DNA from: Pararhodospirillum oryzae
Lineage (GTDB): Bacteria > Pseudomonadota > Alphaproteobacteria > Rhodospirillales > Rhodospirillaceae
Length of the DNA: 39,093 nucleotides
Direction of reading: 5' to 3'
Assembly: GCF_007992075.1 (NCBI RefSeq)
Contig: NZ_BJZO01000038.1
Coordinates: 1-39,093, forward strand
The notes beneath the pieces were generated by a model. The model had not been told where the DNA came from. It was given only the letters and a program-made list of their open reading frames with translations, and searched no databases. Made by a program: the position numbers and the translations under genes. Below are positions 28,725-37,135 of this stretch, piece after piece. How positions within the stretch are numbered: position 1 is the stretch's first letter; each line of letters starts with the position of its first letter.

Positions 28725-31676
28725 GTGGAACCGTCTTTTCTGAATGGCGCCAACGCGATCTATATCGCCGAGGTCTACAGCCGCTATCTGGAAGACCCAG
28801 CCTCGGTTGATCCGGGATGGGTTGATTTTTTCCGGGATCTGACCAGCGGCGCCCCGGATCGGGCCGATGATCTGGCCGGGGACCTGCTGGGTCCGTCGTG
28901 GCGCCCCCGGGGCAATCAGGTGATCGGCACCAGCGATCCCGACGCCCCGCCCGCGCCGCCCCGCCCCAAGGAGGGCAAGGAGGCCGCCCGAAGCAAGGCG
29001 CCGGCCGGGGCCAGCCCCGCCGACCTCCGCCAGCCCATCCTGGATTCCATCCGGGCCTTGATGATGATCCGCGCCTATCGCGTGCGCGGCCATCTGATGG
29101 CCAGGCTCGATCCCCTGGGCCTCAGCGCGACCGAGGAACATCCCGAGCTGGATTACCGCAGCTACGGGTTCACGCCGGACGACCTGGGCCGCGAGATCTT
29201 CATTGACAACGTGCTGGGGATGGAAAGCGCCACCCTGGCCAAGATCATTGAAGTGGTGCGCGAAACCTACTGCGGCACCATCGGCGTCGAGTTCATGCAC
29301 ATCCAGTCGCCCGAGCAGAAAAGCTGGATCCAGCGCCGGATCGAGGGCGAGCGCAACCACACCAAGTTCACCCCCGAGGGCAAGCGCGCGATCCTGGAAC
29401 GCCTGACCGAGGCCGAGGGCTTCGAACGCTTCTTGCAGGTCAAGTACACCGGCACCAAGCGCTTTGGCCTGGAAGGCGGCGAAACCCTGATTCCCGCCCT
29501 GGAACAGGTGCTCAAGCGCGGCTCGCAGTTGGGCATGACCGAAATCAACGTCGGCATGGCCCACCGCGGGCGCCTCAACGTGCTGACCGCGATCATGCAC
29601 AAGCCCTACCGCGCCATTTTCAGCGAATTCCAGGGCAACAGCGCCAACCCCGAGGACGTGCAGGGCTCGGGCGACGTCAAGTATCACCTCGGCACCTCGG
29701 CCTCGCGCGAGTTCGACGGGGTGACCGTGCACATGTCCTTGCAGGCCAACCCCTCGCACCTGGAAGCCGCCGATCCGGTGGTTCTGGGCAAGGTGCGCGC
29801 CAAGCAGGCCCAGATCGGCGACCTGGACCGCACCAGGGCGGTGGCGGTGTTGATCCACGGCGACGCCGCGTTCGCGGGCCAGGGCATCGTGGCCGAATGC
29901 TTCGCCCTGTCGCGCCTCAAGGGCTACCGCACCGGCGGCACCATCCACTTCGTGATCAACAACCAGATCGGCTTCACCACCAGCCCCCAGTACAGCCGTT
30001 CGGGTCAGTATTGCACCGACATCGCCAAAAGCGTGCAAGCACCGATTTTCCACGTCAACGGCGACGACCCCGAGGCGGTGGTCCACGCCGCGCGCATCGC
30101 GACCGAGTTCCGTCAGGAGTTCGGCGACGACGTGGTGGTGGACATGGTCTGTTACCGCCGCCAGGGCCACAACGAGGCCGACGAACCCGCCTTCACCCAG
30201 CCTTTGATGTACAAGGCGATCGCGGCCCACGAAACCACCCGCACCGTGTACGCCCGCGCCCTGGAAAAGGAAGGCGTGGTGTCGCGCGAGGATGCGGATC
30301 ACATGGTCGCGGCCTTCAACGCCCGCCTGGAGGAAGCCTACAAGGCCGCCGACAGCTATCGCCCCAACCGCGCCGACTGGCTGGCCGGCAAGTGGGAAGG
30401 GCTGGAAGCCATGAACGGCGAGGAGGAATTCCGCCAGGATGGCACGGCGGTGACGCCCGAGGCCCTGCGCGCGGTGGGCAAGGTCATCAGCACGCCGCCC
30501 GACAATTTCAACACCAACCCCAAGATCGTGCGCCAGCTCAAGGCCAAGGCCGAAATGATGGCCAGCGGGCGCGGCTTCGACTGGGGCACGGCGGAAGCAC
30601 TGGCCTTTGGAACCTTGCTGGCCGAGGGCACCCCGGTGCGCCTGTCGGGTCAGGATTCGGGGCGCGGCACGTTCTCGCACCGCCACGCGGTCCTGATCGA
30701 CCAGCAGACCGAGGACCGCTACATCCCGCTTGAGCACGTGAGCCGCGACCAGGCCCGTTTCGAGGTCATCGACAGCCCGCTGTCCGAGTTCTCGGTGCTG
30801 GGCTTCGAGTACGGCTATTCGCTGGCCGAGCCGCGTGGGTTGATCATGTGGGAAGCCCAGTTCGGCGACTTCGCCAACGGCGCCCAGGTCATTTTCGACC
30901 AGTTCGTCAGCTCGGGCGAAAGCAAGTGGCTGCGCATGTCGGGCCTGGTGGTGCTGCTGCCCCACGGCTTCGAGGGCCAGGGTCCCGAGCATTCCTCGGC
31001 CCGCCCCGAGCGGTACTTGCAGCTGTGCGCCGAGGACAACATGCAGGTGGTCAACGTCACCACCCCGGCCAACTACTTCCATGTGCTGCGCCGCCAGATC
31101 CGGCGCAACTTCCGCAAGCCTTTGATCATCTTCACCCCCAAGTCGCTGTTGCGGCACAAGCGTTGCGTCAGCGACATCGATGCCTTTACCCAGGCCGGGT
31201 TCCAGCGGGTGATCGGCGAGGATGATCCGCGGATTGTCTCGGGCAACGTGCGCCGGGTGGTGTTGTGCACCGGCAAGGTCTATTACGACCTTCTGCAAGC
31301 CCGCGAGGAGCGCAATCTGGACGACGTCGCCTTGGTCCGGGTCGAGCAGTTGTACCCGTGGCCCAAGGATACCGTGCTGCGCTGCCTGCGCCACTTCCCG
31401 GGGGCCGAGGTGGTGTGGTGCCAGGAAGAACCCGCCAACATGGGCGCTTGGACCTTCGTCGATCGCCGCTTGGAATACATCCTGGAGGAACTGGGCAGCA
31501 CGGTGCAGCGCCGGGCCATCTACGCCGGGCGTCCGTCGGCCGCCTCGCCCGCCACCGGGCTGTATCGCAACCATGTCTCGCAGCAAGCGCTGCTGGTGGA
31601 ACAGGCCCTGACCTGGGGGCGCGACACCTTGCCGCAACCCTTCCGTCGGGTTACCCGCATGAGTTCCATTGCCTGA
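28725..31676 (+). CDS. sucA: 2-oxoglutarate dehydrogenase E1 component
   Basis: About 983 residues. This thiamine-diphosphate enzyme decarboxylates 2-oxoglutarate and passes the succinyl group to the lipoyl arm of SucB. It opens with SFLNGANAIYIAEVYSRYLEDP, typical of the E1 N-terminal segment that binds E2. Core features include MAHRGRLNVLTAI, HGDAAFAGQGIVAEC (thiamine pyrophosphate region), NNQIGFTTSP, GQDSGRGTFSHRHAVL and GFEYGYSLAEP. I prefer the GTG at 28725, which has AGGGGTGG just upstream and matches the family N terminus; a GTG at 28698 would add nine residues. The linker after residue 50 is Pro/Ala/Lys-rich. A 14-bp hairpin lies between this gene and sucB. Confidence 0.96.
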   Translation: MEPSFLNGANAIYIAEVYSRYLEDPASVDPGWVDFFRDLTSGAPDRADDLAGDLLGPSWRPRGNQVIGTSDPDAPPAPPRPKEGKEAARSKAPAGASPADLRQPILDSIRALMMIRAYRVRGHLMARLDPLGLSATEEHPELDYRSYGFTPDDLGREIFIDNVLGMESATLAKIIEVVRETYCGTIGVEFMHIQSPEQKSWIQRRIEGERNHTKFTPEGKRAILERLTEAEGFERFLQVKYTGTKRFGLEGGETLIPALEQVLKRGSQLGMTEINVGMAHRGRLNVLTAIMHKPYRAIFSEFQGNSANPEDVQGSGDVKYHLGTSASREFDGVTVHMSLQANPSHLEAADPVVLGKVRAKQAQIGDLDRTRAVAVLIHGDAAFAGQGIVAECFALSRLKGYRTGGTIHFVINNQIGFTTSPQYSRSGQYCTDIAKSVQAPIFHVNGDDPEAVVHAARIATEFRQEFGDDVVVDMVCYRRQGHNEADEPAFTQPLMYKAIAAHETTRTVYARALEKEGVVSREDADHMVAAFNARLEEAYKAADSYRPNRADWLAGKWEGLEAMNGEEEFRQDGTAVTPEALRAVGKVISTPPDNFNTNPKIVRQLKAKAEMMASGRGFDWGTAEALAFGTLLAEGTPVRLSGQDSGRGTFSHRHAVLIDQQTEDRYIPLEHVSRDQARFEVIDSPLSEFSVLGFEYGYSLAEPRGLIMWEAQFGDFANGAQVIFDQFVSSGESKWLRMSGLVVLLPHGFEGQGPEHSSARPERYLQLCAEDNMQVVNVTTPANYFHVLRRQIRRNFRKPLIIFTPKSLLRHKRCVSDIDAFTQAGFQRVIGEDDPRIVSGNVRRVVLCTGKVYYDLLQAREERNLDDVALVRVEQLYPWPKDTVLRCLRHFPGAEVVWCQEEPANMGAWTFVDRRLEYILEELGSTVQRRAIYAGRPSAASPATGLYRNHVSQQALLVEQALTWGRDTLPQPFRRVTRMSSIA

Positions 31677-31682
31677 CGACGG

Positions 31683-31723
31683 GCGTCCGGGCCGGGAAGC
31701 CTCTGCCTCCCCGGCCCGGACGC
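31683..31723 (+). other. Very stable hairpin between sucA and sucB
   Basis: A perfect 14-bp GC-rich stem: GCGTCCGGGCCGGG (31683-31696) with CCCGGCCCGGACGC (31710-31723), 13-base loop. It starts six bases after the sucA stop codon. There is no T tract, and sucB follows after 46 bases. A role in stabilising the sucA 3' end, or as a partial terminator, is inferred. Confidence 0.6.
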
Positions 31724-31769
31724 GCCTGCCTTCCGACCCAGCCCCGCCTTTCATTCTTGGGAGACACCC

Positions 31770-33017
31770 ATGACCACCGATATCACCGTTCCCCAGCTGG
31801 GCGAGTCCGTGACCGAGGCGACCGTCGCCAAGTGGTTCAAGGCCGTTGGCGACGCCGTCGCCCAGGACGAGCCCCTTGTGGAACTGGAAACCGACAAGGT
31901 CACCGTCGAGGTTCCCTCGCCGGCCGCCGGCACGCTGATTGAAATCCTGGCCGAGCCCGGCGCCGAGGTCGAGGTGGGCGCCCTGCTCGCCCGCCTGGGC
32001 GAAGGCGCCGCCGCCCCGGCCCCCAAGCCCGCCGCTGCTTCGGCACCGGCGCCGGCCGCTCCGGCGCCCGCCGCGCCCACGCCCGCCGCCCCGGCCCCGA
32101 CCCCGGCTCCGCTGGCGAAAGCCGCCAACACCGCGCTTCCGCTGGCGCCGGCCGTGCGCAAGCTGGTGGCCGACAACGCGCTGGATCCGGCCCGCATCCC
32201 CGCCACCGGCAAGGACGGCCGCCTGACCCGCGACGACGTGGTGCGCTACATGCAAGCCGGTGGCGCCGCCGCGCCCGCGCCCGCCCTGGCCGCCGGTCCC
32301 GGCCGCGAGGCCGGCCCGCGCGAGGAAAAGGTGAAAATGACCCGCCTGCGCCGGCGGGTGGCCGAGCGCCTCAAGGATGCCCAGAACACCGCCGCCATCC
32401 TGACCACCTTCAACGAGGTGGACATGACGGCGATCATGGAACTGCGCAACCGCTACAAGGACGCCTTTGAAAAGAAGCACGCCATCAAGCTGGGCTTCAT
32501 GTCGTTCTTCGTGAAGGCCTGCGTGTCGGCGCTCAAGGAACTGCCGGCGGTCAATGCCGAGATCAGCGGCGATTCCATCCTCTACAAGAACTACTACGAC
32601 ATCGGCGTGGCCGTGGGTGGCCCGCAGGGTCTGGTGGTGCCGGTGGTGCGCGACTGCGACACCCGCTCGTTCGCCGAGGTGGAAGGGGCCATCGCCGGCT
32701 TCGGCCGCAAGGCCCGCGACGGCTCGCTGACCTTGGAGGAAATGAGCGGCGGCACCTTCACGATCTCCAACGGGGGCGTGTATGGCTCGCTGATGTCCAC
32801 GCCCATCTTGAACCCGCCGCAGTCGGCCATCCTCGGCATGCACAAGACCCAGATGCGTCCCATGGTCATGCCCGACGGCTCGATCCAGGCGCGGCCGATG
32901 ATGTATCTGGCGCTGAGCTACGATCACCGCATCATCGATGGCAAGGAAGCCGTGACCTTCCTGGTCCGGGTCAAGGAAGCGATCGAGAATCCGGCCCGCC
33001 TGCTGCTCGACGTTTAA
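31770..33017 (+). CDS. sucB: Dihydrolipoamide succinyltransferase (2-oxoglutarate dehydrogenase E2)
   Basis: A 415-residue core protein of the complex. An N-terminal lipoyl domain (1-77) carries the lipoylated K43 in ETDKVTVEV. An Ala/Pro-rich hinge follows (about 80-113, runs of APAPAAPAP). A peripheral subunit-binding domain (about 125-160, [22 protein letters not shown]) binds E1/E3. The catalytic domain ends with [14 protein letters not shown], holding the active-site histidine. Usual length and order for SucB. A GGGAG precedes the ATG. It is followed after 298 bases by lpdA, whose product is the E3 partner. Confidence 0.97.
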   Translation: MTTDITVPQLGESVTEATVAKWFKAVGDAVAQDEPLVELETDKVTVEVPSPAAGTLIEILAEPGAEVEVGALLARLGEGAAAPAPKPAAASAPAPAAPAPAAPTPAAPAPTPAPLAKAANTALPLAPAVRKLVADNALDPARIPATGKDGRLTRDDVVRYMQAGGAAAPAPALAAGPGREAGPREEKVKMTRLRRRVAERLKDAQNTAAILTTFNEVDMTAIMELRNRYKDAFEKKHAIKLGFMSFFVKACVSALKELPAVNAEISGDSILYKNYYDIGVAVGGPQGLVVPVVRDCDTRSFAEVEGAIAGFGRKARDGSLTLEEMSGGTFTISNGGVYGSLMSTPILNPPQSAILGMHKTQMRPMVMPDGSIQARPMMYLALSYDHRIIDGKEAVTFLVRVKEAIENPARLLLDV

Positions 33018-33315
33018 GGCCCAAGGCCGGGGGGAGTCGTGGTGAAAGCCTCTCTCCCCCTGGTCCGATGGGCGTTTCTTCCCCCAAGGCGCGCGGTCTT
33101 CCCCCCAAGCCGGCCGGCGCGCTTCAACACGGTGTCTCCAAGCCAGTTATTTCCGAACAGCGGGTGTCGCTTTTCGGATGTCGCTTTTGCCCGGTTCGCG
33201 CGGGAAATCCCTGTTTGCGGTTCGGGAATGCGAAAAACCAACACCCCGGCGGCGCCGGGCGGGTCCCCGGGACCTGGCAACGGCGCCCCCGGCCAGCGGA
33301 CCGGAAGGACGTGTC

Positions 33316-34716
33316 ATGTCTGAGTATGATGTGGTGGTGATCGGGGGTGGCCCCGGCGGTTATGTGTGCGCGATCCGCGCCGCCCAGTTGGGCTTGCGCG
33401 TGGCGTGCGTGGAAAGCCGGCCGACCCTGGGCGGCACCTGCCTGAACGAGGGCTGCATTCCCTCCAAGGCCCTGTTGCAGTCCTCTCACCTGTACGAGGA
33501 AGCCCGCCTGCACTTCAAGGACCACGGCATCGGGGTGGAAGGCCTCGGCCTCGACATCCCCGCCATGATGGCGCGCAAGGACGAGGTCGTGGCCTCGAAC
33601 ACCAAGGGCATCGACTTCCTGTTCAAGAAGAACAAGATCACCCGCCTGGTGGGCCGGGGGCGCCTGGGGGCGCCGGGCACCGTGGTGGTCAGCGGCGCCG
33701 ACGGCGACACCACGATCAGCGCGACCTCGATCGTGCTGGCCACCGGCTCGGTGGCCGCCGCCCTGCCCGGCGTGAGCGTGGACGAGGAACACATCCTCTC
33801 GTCCACCGGGGCCCTGGCCCTGCAAGCCGTGCCGCGCTCGCTGATCGTGATCGGGGCGGGTGTCATCGGCCTGGAACTGGGCTCGGTGTGGCGGCGCCTG
33901 GGGGCCGAGGTCACGGTTGTGGAATACCTCGATTACATCCTGCCGCCCCTGGATGGCGAGGTGCGCCAAGCCATGCAGAAGCTCCTGAGCGCGCAGGGCC
34001 TGACCTTCCATCTCGGCCAGGCGGTGAGCGGCGCCGAGGTCGGGCCCGAGGGCGTGAGCCTGACCATGACCCCGGCCGGCGGCGGCGATGCCACCACCTT
34101 GACGGCCGAAAAGGTCCTGGTTGCCGTCGGCCGGCGCCCGTGCACCCAGGACCTGGGGCTGGAAGAGGCCGGCGTGGCCCTGACCGAACGCGGCTTCATC
34201 CAGGTGGATGAAAACTTCCAGACCTCGGTCGAGGGCGTGTTCGCCATTGGCGATGTCATCGGCGGCATGATGCTGGCCCACAAGGCCGAGGAAGAAGGGG
34301 TCGCGCTGGCCGAAATGCTGGCGGGTGAAAGCGGGCTGGTCGATCACGACACCATCCCGGCCGTGGTCTACACCGCCCCCGAGGCGGCCAGCGTCGGCAA
34401 GACCGAGGAGCAGTTGAAGGCCAAGGGCATCGCCTACCGCGTGGGCAAGTTCCCCTTCATGGCCAACGGCCGCGCCAAGGCCAACGGCGCCACCGACGGC
34501 TTCGTCAAGATCCTGGCCGACGCCACCACCGACCGGGTTCTGGGCTGCCACATCATCGGCCCCGCCGCCGGCGACCTGATCCAGGAAGTGGTCATGGGCA
34601 TGGTGTTCGGCACCTCGGCCGAGGACATCGCCCGCACCTGCCACGCCCACCCGCAGCTGGGTGAATCGGTCAAGGAAGCCGCGCTTGCCGTGCACAAGCG
34701 CGCGCTGCATATCTAA
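33316..34716 (+). CDS. lpdA: Dihydrolipoyl dehydrogenase (E3)
   Basis: A 466-residue FAD enzyme that reoxidises the dihydrolipoyl groups of SucB and passes electrons to NAD. FAD-binding GGGPGGYVCAI, the redox disulfide C42/C47 in GGTCLNEGCIPSK, the NAD-binding GAGVIGLELGSVW and the second FAD motif VFAIGDVIGG are all intact. At the C terminus H445 and E450 in HAHPQLGES form the catalytic pair; the usual TLSE is QLGE here, keeping both residues. The ATG at 33316 has AAGGAC upstream. The 298-bp gap after sucB has no T-tract terminator or gene that I can see, and could hold a separate promoter. A 9-bp inverted repeat follows the stop. Confidence 0.97.
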   Translation: MSEYDVVVIGGGPGGYVCAIRAAQLGLRVACVESRPTLGGTCLNEGCIPSKALLQSSHLYEEARLHFKDHGIGVEGLGLDIPAMMARKDEVVASNTKGIDFLFKKNKITRLVGRGRLGAPGTVVVSGADGDTTISATSIVLATGSVAAALPGVSVDEEHILSSTGALALQAVPRSLIVIGAGVIGLELGSVWRRLGAEVTVVEYLDYILPPLDGEVRQAMQKLLSAQGLTFHLGQAVSGAEVGPEGVSLTMTPAGGGDATTLTAEKVLVAVGRRPCTQDLGLEEAGVALTERGFIQVDENFQTSVEGVFAIGDVIGGMMLAHKAEEEGVALAEMLAGESGLVDHDTIPAVVYTAPEAASVGKTEEQLKAKGIAYRVGKFPFMANGRAKANGATDGFVKILADATTDRVLGCHIIGPAAGDLIQEVVMGMVFGTSAEDIARTCHAHPQLGESVKEAALAVHKRALHI

Positions 34717-34719
34717 CCT

Positions 34720-34754
34720 CTTATCCAAGAAGCCAGAATCGCTCTTTGGATAAG
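34720..34754. repeat. Inverted repeat after lpdA
   Basis: CTTATCCAA (34720-34728) and TTGGATAAG (34746-34754) are perfect 9-bp arms with a 17-base loop, starting four bases beyond the lpdA stop. There is no T tract. It sits where the sequence changes from GC-rich to AT-richer, so it marks one edge of the toxin-antitoxin cassette and may also end lpdA transcription. Confidence 0.6.
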
Positions 34755-34828
34755 CCAGGGGTAAGAACAAGTCATGAGAGCGCCATGCCCGGATCCAGTT
34801 TAAGGCACGGCGTTCTCAATTCACTTCG

Positions 34829-35149
34829 CTACATCGCCACGGACCGATGCTCTCTGGTGTTCAGCGGACGGATTCTTTCCTCAAGATTAACCGCGGCCTT
34901 CTGTCTCGCCACTTGCAAATCATACTCCGCTTGCAGATTAAGCCAGAATCTCGCATCAATCCCGAAGTACACCCCAAGACGAAGCGCCGTATCAGCCGTG
35001 ATAGCCCGGCGCCCAGCAACAATCTCACTGATTCTATTGGCAGGAACGTCAATATCTCTCGCAAGATGATTGCAAGTTAACTCATGAGGATCCATGAATT
35101 CCTCCTTCAGGATCTCTCCAGGTGTTATCGGCGAGAGAAATTCGGTCAT
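34829..35149 (-). CDS. higA: HigA-type antitoxin, XRE-family transcriptional regulator
   Basis: A 106-residue antitoxin of the HigA/VapI type: PGEILKEEFMDPHELTCNHL, then a helix-turn-helix (LARDIDVPANRISEIVAGRRAIT), then the typical LRLGVYFGIDARFWLNLQAEYDLQVA. Members neutralise HigB and repress their own operon by binding palindromes at the promoter. It lies 81 bases downstream of higB, the toxin-first order that characterises higBA. Base composition is clearly more AT-rich than in neighbouring genes, suggesting acquisition by transfer. All family segments are intact. The two palindromes at 35609-35643 are the probable binding sites. Confidence 0.95.
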   Translation of the reverse strand: MTEFLSPITPGEILKEEFMDPHELTCNHLARDIDVPANRISEIVAGRRAITADTALRLGVYFGIDARFWLNLQAEYDLQVARQKAAVNLEERIRPLNTREHRSVAM

Positions 35150-35230
35150 TAGATTGATCCTTCACAGAATTTCATATCCACAGTCTTTTTTGCAGCTGCA
35201 TTTTTCACACCCAATGAGTGCGTGCAGAAA

Positions 35231-35509
35231 CTAGTGGTAATCGCATATTTCAACATCCCATGCATGACCATCTTTCCAGTGGAAGCATAGCCTCCACTGA
35301 TCATTAATACGGATACTATACTGACCCGCTCTATCACCCTTAAGCTGCTCCAGCCTATTCCCAGGAGGAACAGCTAAGGATGGCAAGTCTGGTGCGGCAT
35401 TCAGCACTGCAATCTTGCGCCGTGCCATGCGCTCAACCGCTTGAAAACGAGAAACATTTATATTCCTGGCAAGAGCCTCGGTATCTTTATTTGCATAGGA
35501 TTTTATCAT
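35231..35509 (-). CDS. higB: HigB-type toxin (RelE superfamily ribosome-dependent mRNA interferase)
   Basis: A 92-residue protein, the standard HigB length, beginning MIKSYANKDTEAL. GGNRLEQLKGDRAGQYSIRIN-type features are visible as NRLEQLKGDRAGQYSIRIN and QWRLCFHWKDG, ending DVEICDYH. HigB toxins cut mRNA on the ribosome when the antitoxin is lost (family knowledge). The ATG at 35509 has GGGAGGG about 8 bases upstream, better than the in-frame upstream ATG at 35584. The Arg in the QWRLCF strand and the C-terminal DYH expected for activity are present, so the toxin looks intact. It is the first gene of the operon, under the promoter at 35616-35644. Confidence 0.93.
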   Translation of the reverse strand: MIKSYANKDTEALARNINVSRFQAVERMARRKIAVLNAAPDLPSLAVPPGNRLEQLKGDRAGQYSIRINDQWRLCFHWKDGHAWDVEICDYH

Positions 35510-35608
35510 AAACAGACACCCTCCCATAAATTCCTGGCGAAAATCGCTTGGATCCATTCTCGACCGAAATAAAAAACGCACCAAAAATTAGAGTCAGGTA
35601 GATTTTTA

Positions 35609-35644
35609 TACGTTTAACGTATTGCGAATGACGTAGTACGTCAA
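35609..35644 (-). promoter_or_regulatory. higBA promoter with two operator palindromes
   Basis: On the minus strand TTGACG (35644 to 35639), 17 bases, then TACGTT (35621 to 35616). Two perfect odd palindromes overlie these hexamers: TGACGTA-G-TACGTCA (35629-35643) on the -35 side and TACGTT-T-AACGTA (35609-35621) on the -10. Their centres are 21 bp apart, two helical turns, so two HigA dimers could bind on one face and repress. A TATAAA at 35610-35605 is an alternative -10 without a -35. Confidence 0.7.
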
Positions 35645-35699
35645 GCGTATTAGTAAGTCCCGGAACCCCTTTTTTTCACGAATAGACTATAAGGGAGGT

Positions 35700-35743
35700 C
35701 CGGAGGCATCGCCTCCGGGCGGGGCGCGGGGCGGCAGCCCCGC
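35700..35743. repeat. Two adjacent GC-rich hairpins upstream of the glycosyltransferase
   Basis: CCGGAGGC (35700-35707) with GCCTCCGG (35711-35718), and GCGGGGC (35726-35732) with GCCCCGC (35737-35743). Tandem GC hairpins of this look are common dispersed elements between genes in Rhodospirillaceae (from memory). They lie at the other edge of the AT-richer higBA cassette and inside the leader of the next gene. Confidence 0.6.
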
Positions 35744-35774
35744 ACGGGATGGGATGCACCGGGAAGAGGACCCC

Positions 35775-37016
35775 ATGCGGATCTTGTTCATTCACCAGAA
35801 TTTTCCGGGTCAGTTCGGGCGGCTGGCCCAGGCCCTGGCCGCGCGTCCGGGCAACGAGGTGCGCGCCCTTGCCACCAACCGCCGCCCGCCCCCCCCGGGG
35901 GTGAAGGTGGACCTTTACCCCCTGCCCTCCCCGGTGCCGGGAACCTTTTCGCGTCACCCGTCGATCCAGGAGATCGAAACCAAGGTGCTGCGCGGCGACG
36001 CCTGCGCCGCCGCCTGCCGGACCTTGCGCGGGCAAGGCTTCGTGCCCGACGTGATCATTGGCCATCCCGGATGGGGGGAGATGCTGCGCCTGGCCGAGGT
36101 GTTTCCGGCCGCGCGGATCATTTCCTACGCCGAGTTCTTCTTCAAGGACCGGGGCAGCGACCACGATTTCGATCCCGAATTCCGCCTGGACACCCGCGAA
36201 ACCGCCCTGCGCCGCACCTTGAAAAACGCGGTCATGGACGTGGCGGTGCGCACGTCCGAAGCCTCGGTCACGCCCACCCAGTGGCAGGCCAGCGGCTTTC
36301 CCGGGGCTCTGCGCGAGCGTCTGCACGTCATCCACGACGGCATCGATACCCACGAGATCCGCCCGCGCCCGAACGCCTGGATCCAGGTGGGATCCCGCCG
36401 CCTGACCCGCGCCGACCGGGTGATCACCTTCACCACCCGCTACCTGGAGCCCCTGCGCGGCATCCACAGCTTCCTACGCGCCCTGCCCCGGGTGATGGAA
36501 CGCGACCGCCACGCCCAGGTGATCGTGGTCGGACGCGAGGATGGCGGCTACTGGAGCCGTCCCCCCGGCCCCTCGCACCGCGAGCGCTTCCTGGCCGAGG
36601 TGCGCGACCGCGTGGACCTCTCGCGGATTCACTTCTTCACCTGGGTCGAACGCCAATACTATCTGCCCTTGCTGGCGATCAGCTCGGCCCATGTGTATCT
36701 CACCTACCCGTTCGTGCTGTCGTGGTCGCTGATGGAAGCCATGGCCACGGGGGCCAGCATCATCGGGTCCAACACGCCGCCGGTGGCCGAGGTCATCACC
36801 GATGGCGTGACCGGCCGCCTGGTTGATTTCCACGATACCGAGGCGCTGGCCGACCGCATCCTGGAAAGCCTGGAAGACGCCGCCTTGCGCCAGCGCCTGG
36901 GCCTTGCCGCCCGCGCCACCATCGTGCGCCAATATGATCAGGAATCCGTCTGCCTGCCGCGCTGGCTGTCCCTGATCGACCGCGTCGCCGCCGGCCCCCA
37001 GCGCTTCACCGCCTGA
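35775..37016 (+). CDS. Glycosyltransferase family 4-like protein
   Basis: A 413-residue GT-B fold enzyme. The N-terminal half starts MRILFIHQNFPGQFGRLA, and includes VIIGHPGWGEML and a segment around SYAEFFFKDRG. The C-terminal half has DRVITFTTRYLEPLRGIHS, VIVVGREDGGYW and the nucleotide-sugar site region LSWSLMEAMATGASIIGSNTPPVAE, with the conserved glutamates of the EX7E pattern. Such enzymes add sugars from nucleotide donors to polysaccharide, lipid or protein acceptors; neither can be named here. The ATG at 35775 follows AGAGGA. No other polysaccharide gene is nearby, so it stands alone between higBA and the pnt genes. Confidence 0.88.
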   Translation: MRILFIHQNFPGQFGRLAQALAARPGNEVRALATNRRPPPPGVKVDLYPLPSPVPGTFSRHPSIQEIETKVLRGDACAAACRTLRGQGFVPDVIIGHPGWGEMLRLAEVFPAARIISYAEFFFKDRGSDHDFDPEFRLDTRETALRRTLKNAVMDVAVRTSEASVTPTQWQASGFPGALRERLHVIHDGIDTHEIRPRPNAWIQVGSRRLTRADRVITFTTRYLEPLRGIHSFLRALPRVMERDRHAQVIVVGREDGGYWSRPPGPSHRERFLAEVRDRVDLSRIHFFTWVERQYYLPLLAISSAHVYLTYPFVLSWSLMEAMATGASIIGSNTPPVAEVITDGVTGRLVDFHDTEALADRILESLEDAALRQRLGLAARATIVRQYDQESVCLPRWLSLIDRVAAGPQRFTA

Positions 37017-37045
37017 GCTGGAAAGCGTTTTTCCCCCCACGAAAA

Positions 37046-37067
37046 AGGGGCCCCTCGCGGGGCCCCT
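37046..37067 (-). terminator. Intrinsic terminator of the pnt operon
   Basis: AGGGGCCCC (37046-37054) pairs perfectly with GGGGCCCCT (37059-37067). On the minus strand the stem runs straight into a T tract (complement of AAAAA at 37042-37046). It lies about 70 bases beyond the pntB stop and also separates the convergent glycosyltransferase gene. Confidence 0.8.
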
Positions 37068-37068
37068 C

Positions 37069-37107
37069 GTCGTTTCGTCAGGTCGTTTCGTCAGGTCGTT
37101 TCGTCAG
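37069..37107. repeat. Tandem repeat, 13 bp x 3
   Basis: GTCGTTTCGTCAG is repeated exactly three times (37069-37081, 37082-37094, 37095-37107) between pntB and its terminator, so it is transcribed in the pnt 3' end. The identical copies suggest recent slippage. No open frame uses it. Confidence 0.9.
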
Positions 37108-37135
37108 GCGCCCGGGCCAGGGCCCGGGGCGAACC

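Noticed and set aside
27183-32927. A minus-strand open frame of about 1900 codons antisense to sucC-sucD-sucA-sucB
   Set aside because: It spans several convincing plus-strand genes and their gaps, has His/Gly/Val-rich low-complexity content, and arises from high third-position GC. It is a shadow frame.
34717-35753. Insertion sequence or integron cassette around higBA
   Set aside because: No transposase or integrase, and no terminal inverted repeats with target duplication, could be found. The inverted repeats at the edges are unrelated in sequence.
37069-37107. CRISPR-like array
   Set aside because: The three 13-bp units are directly adjacent with no spacers, far shorter than CRISPR repeats, and there are no cas genes.
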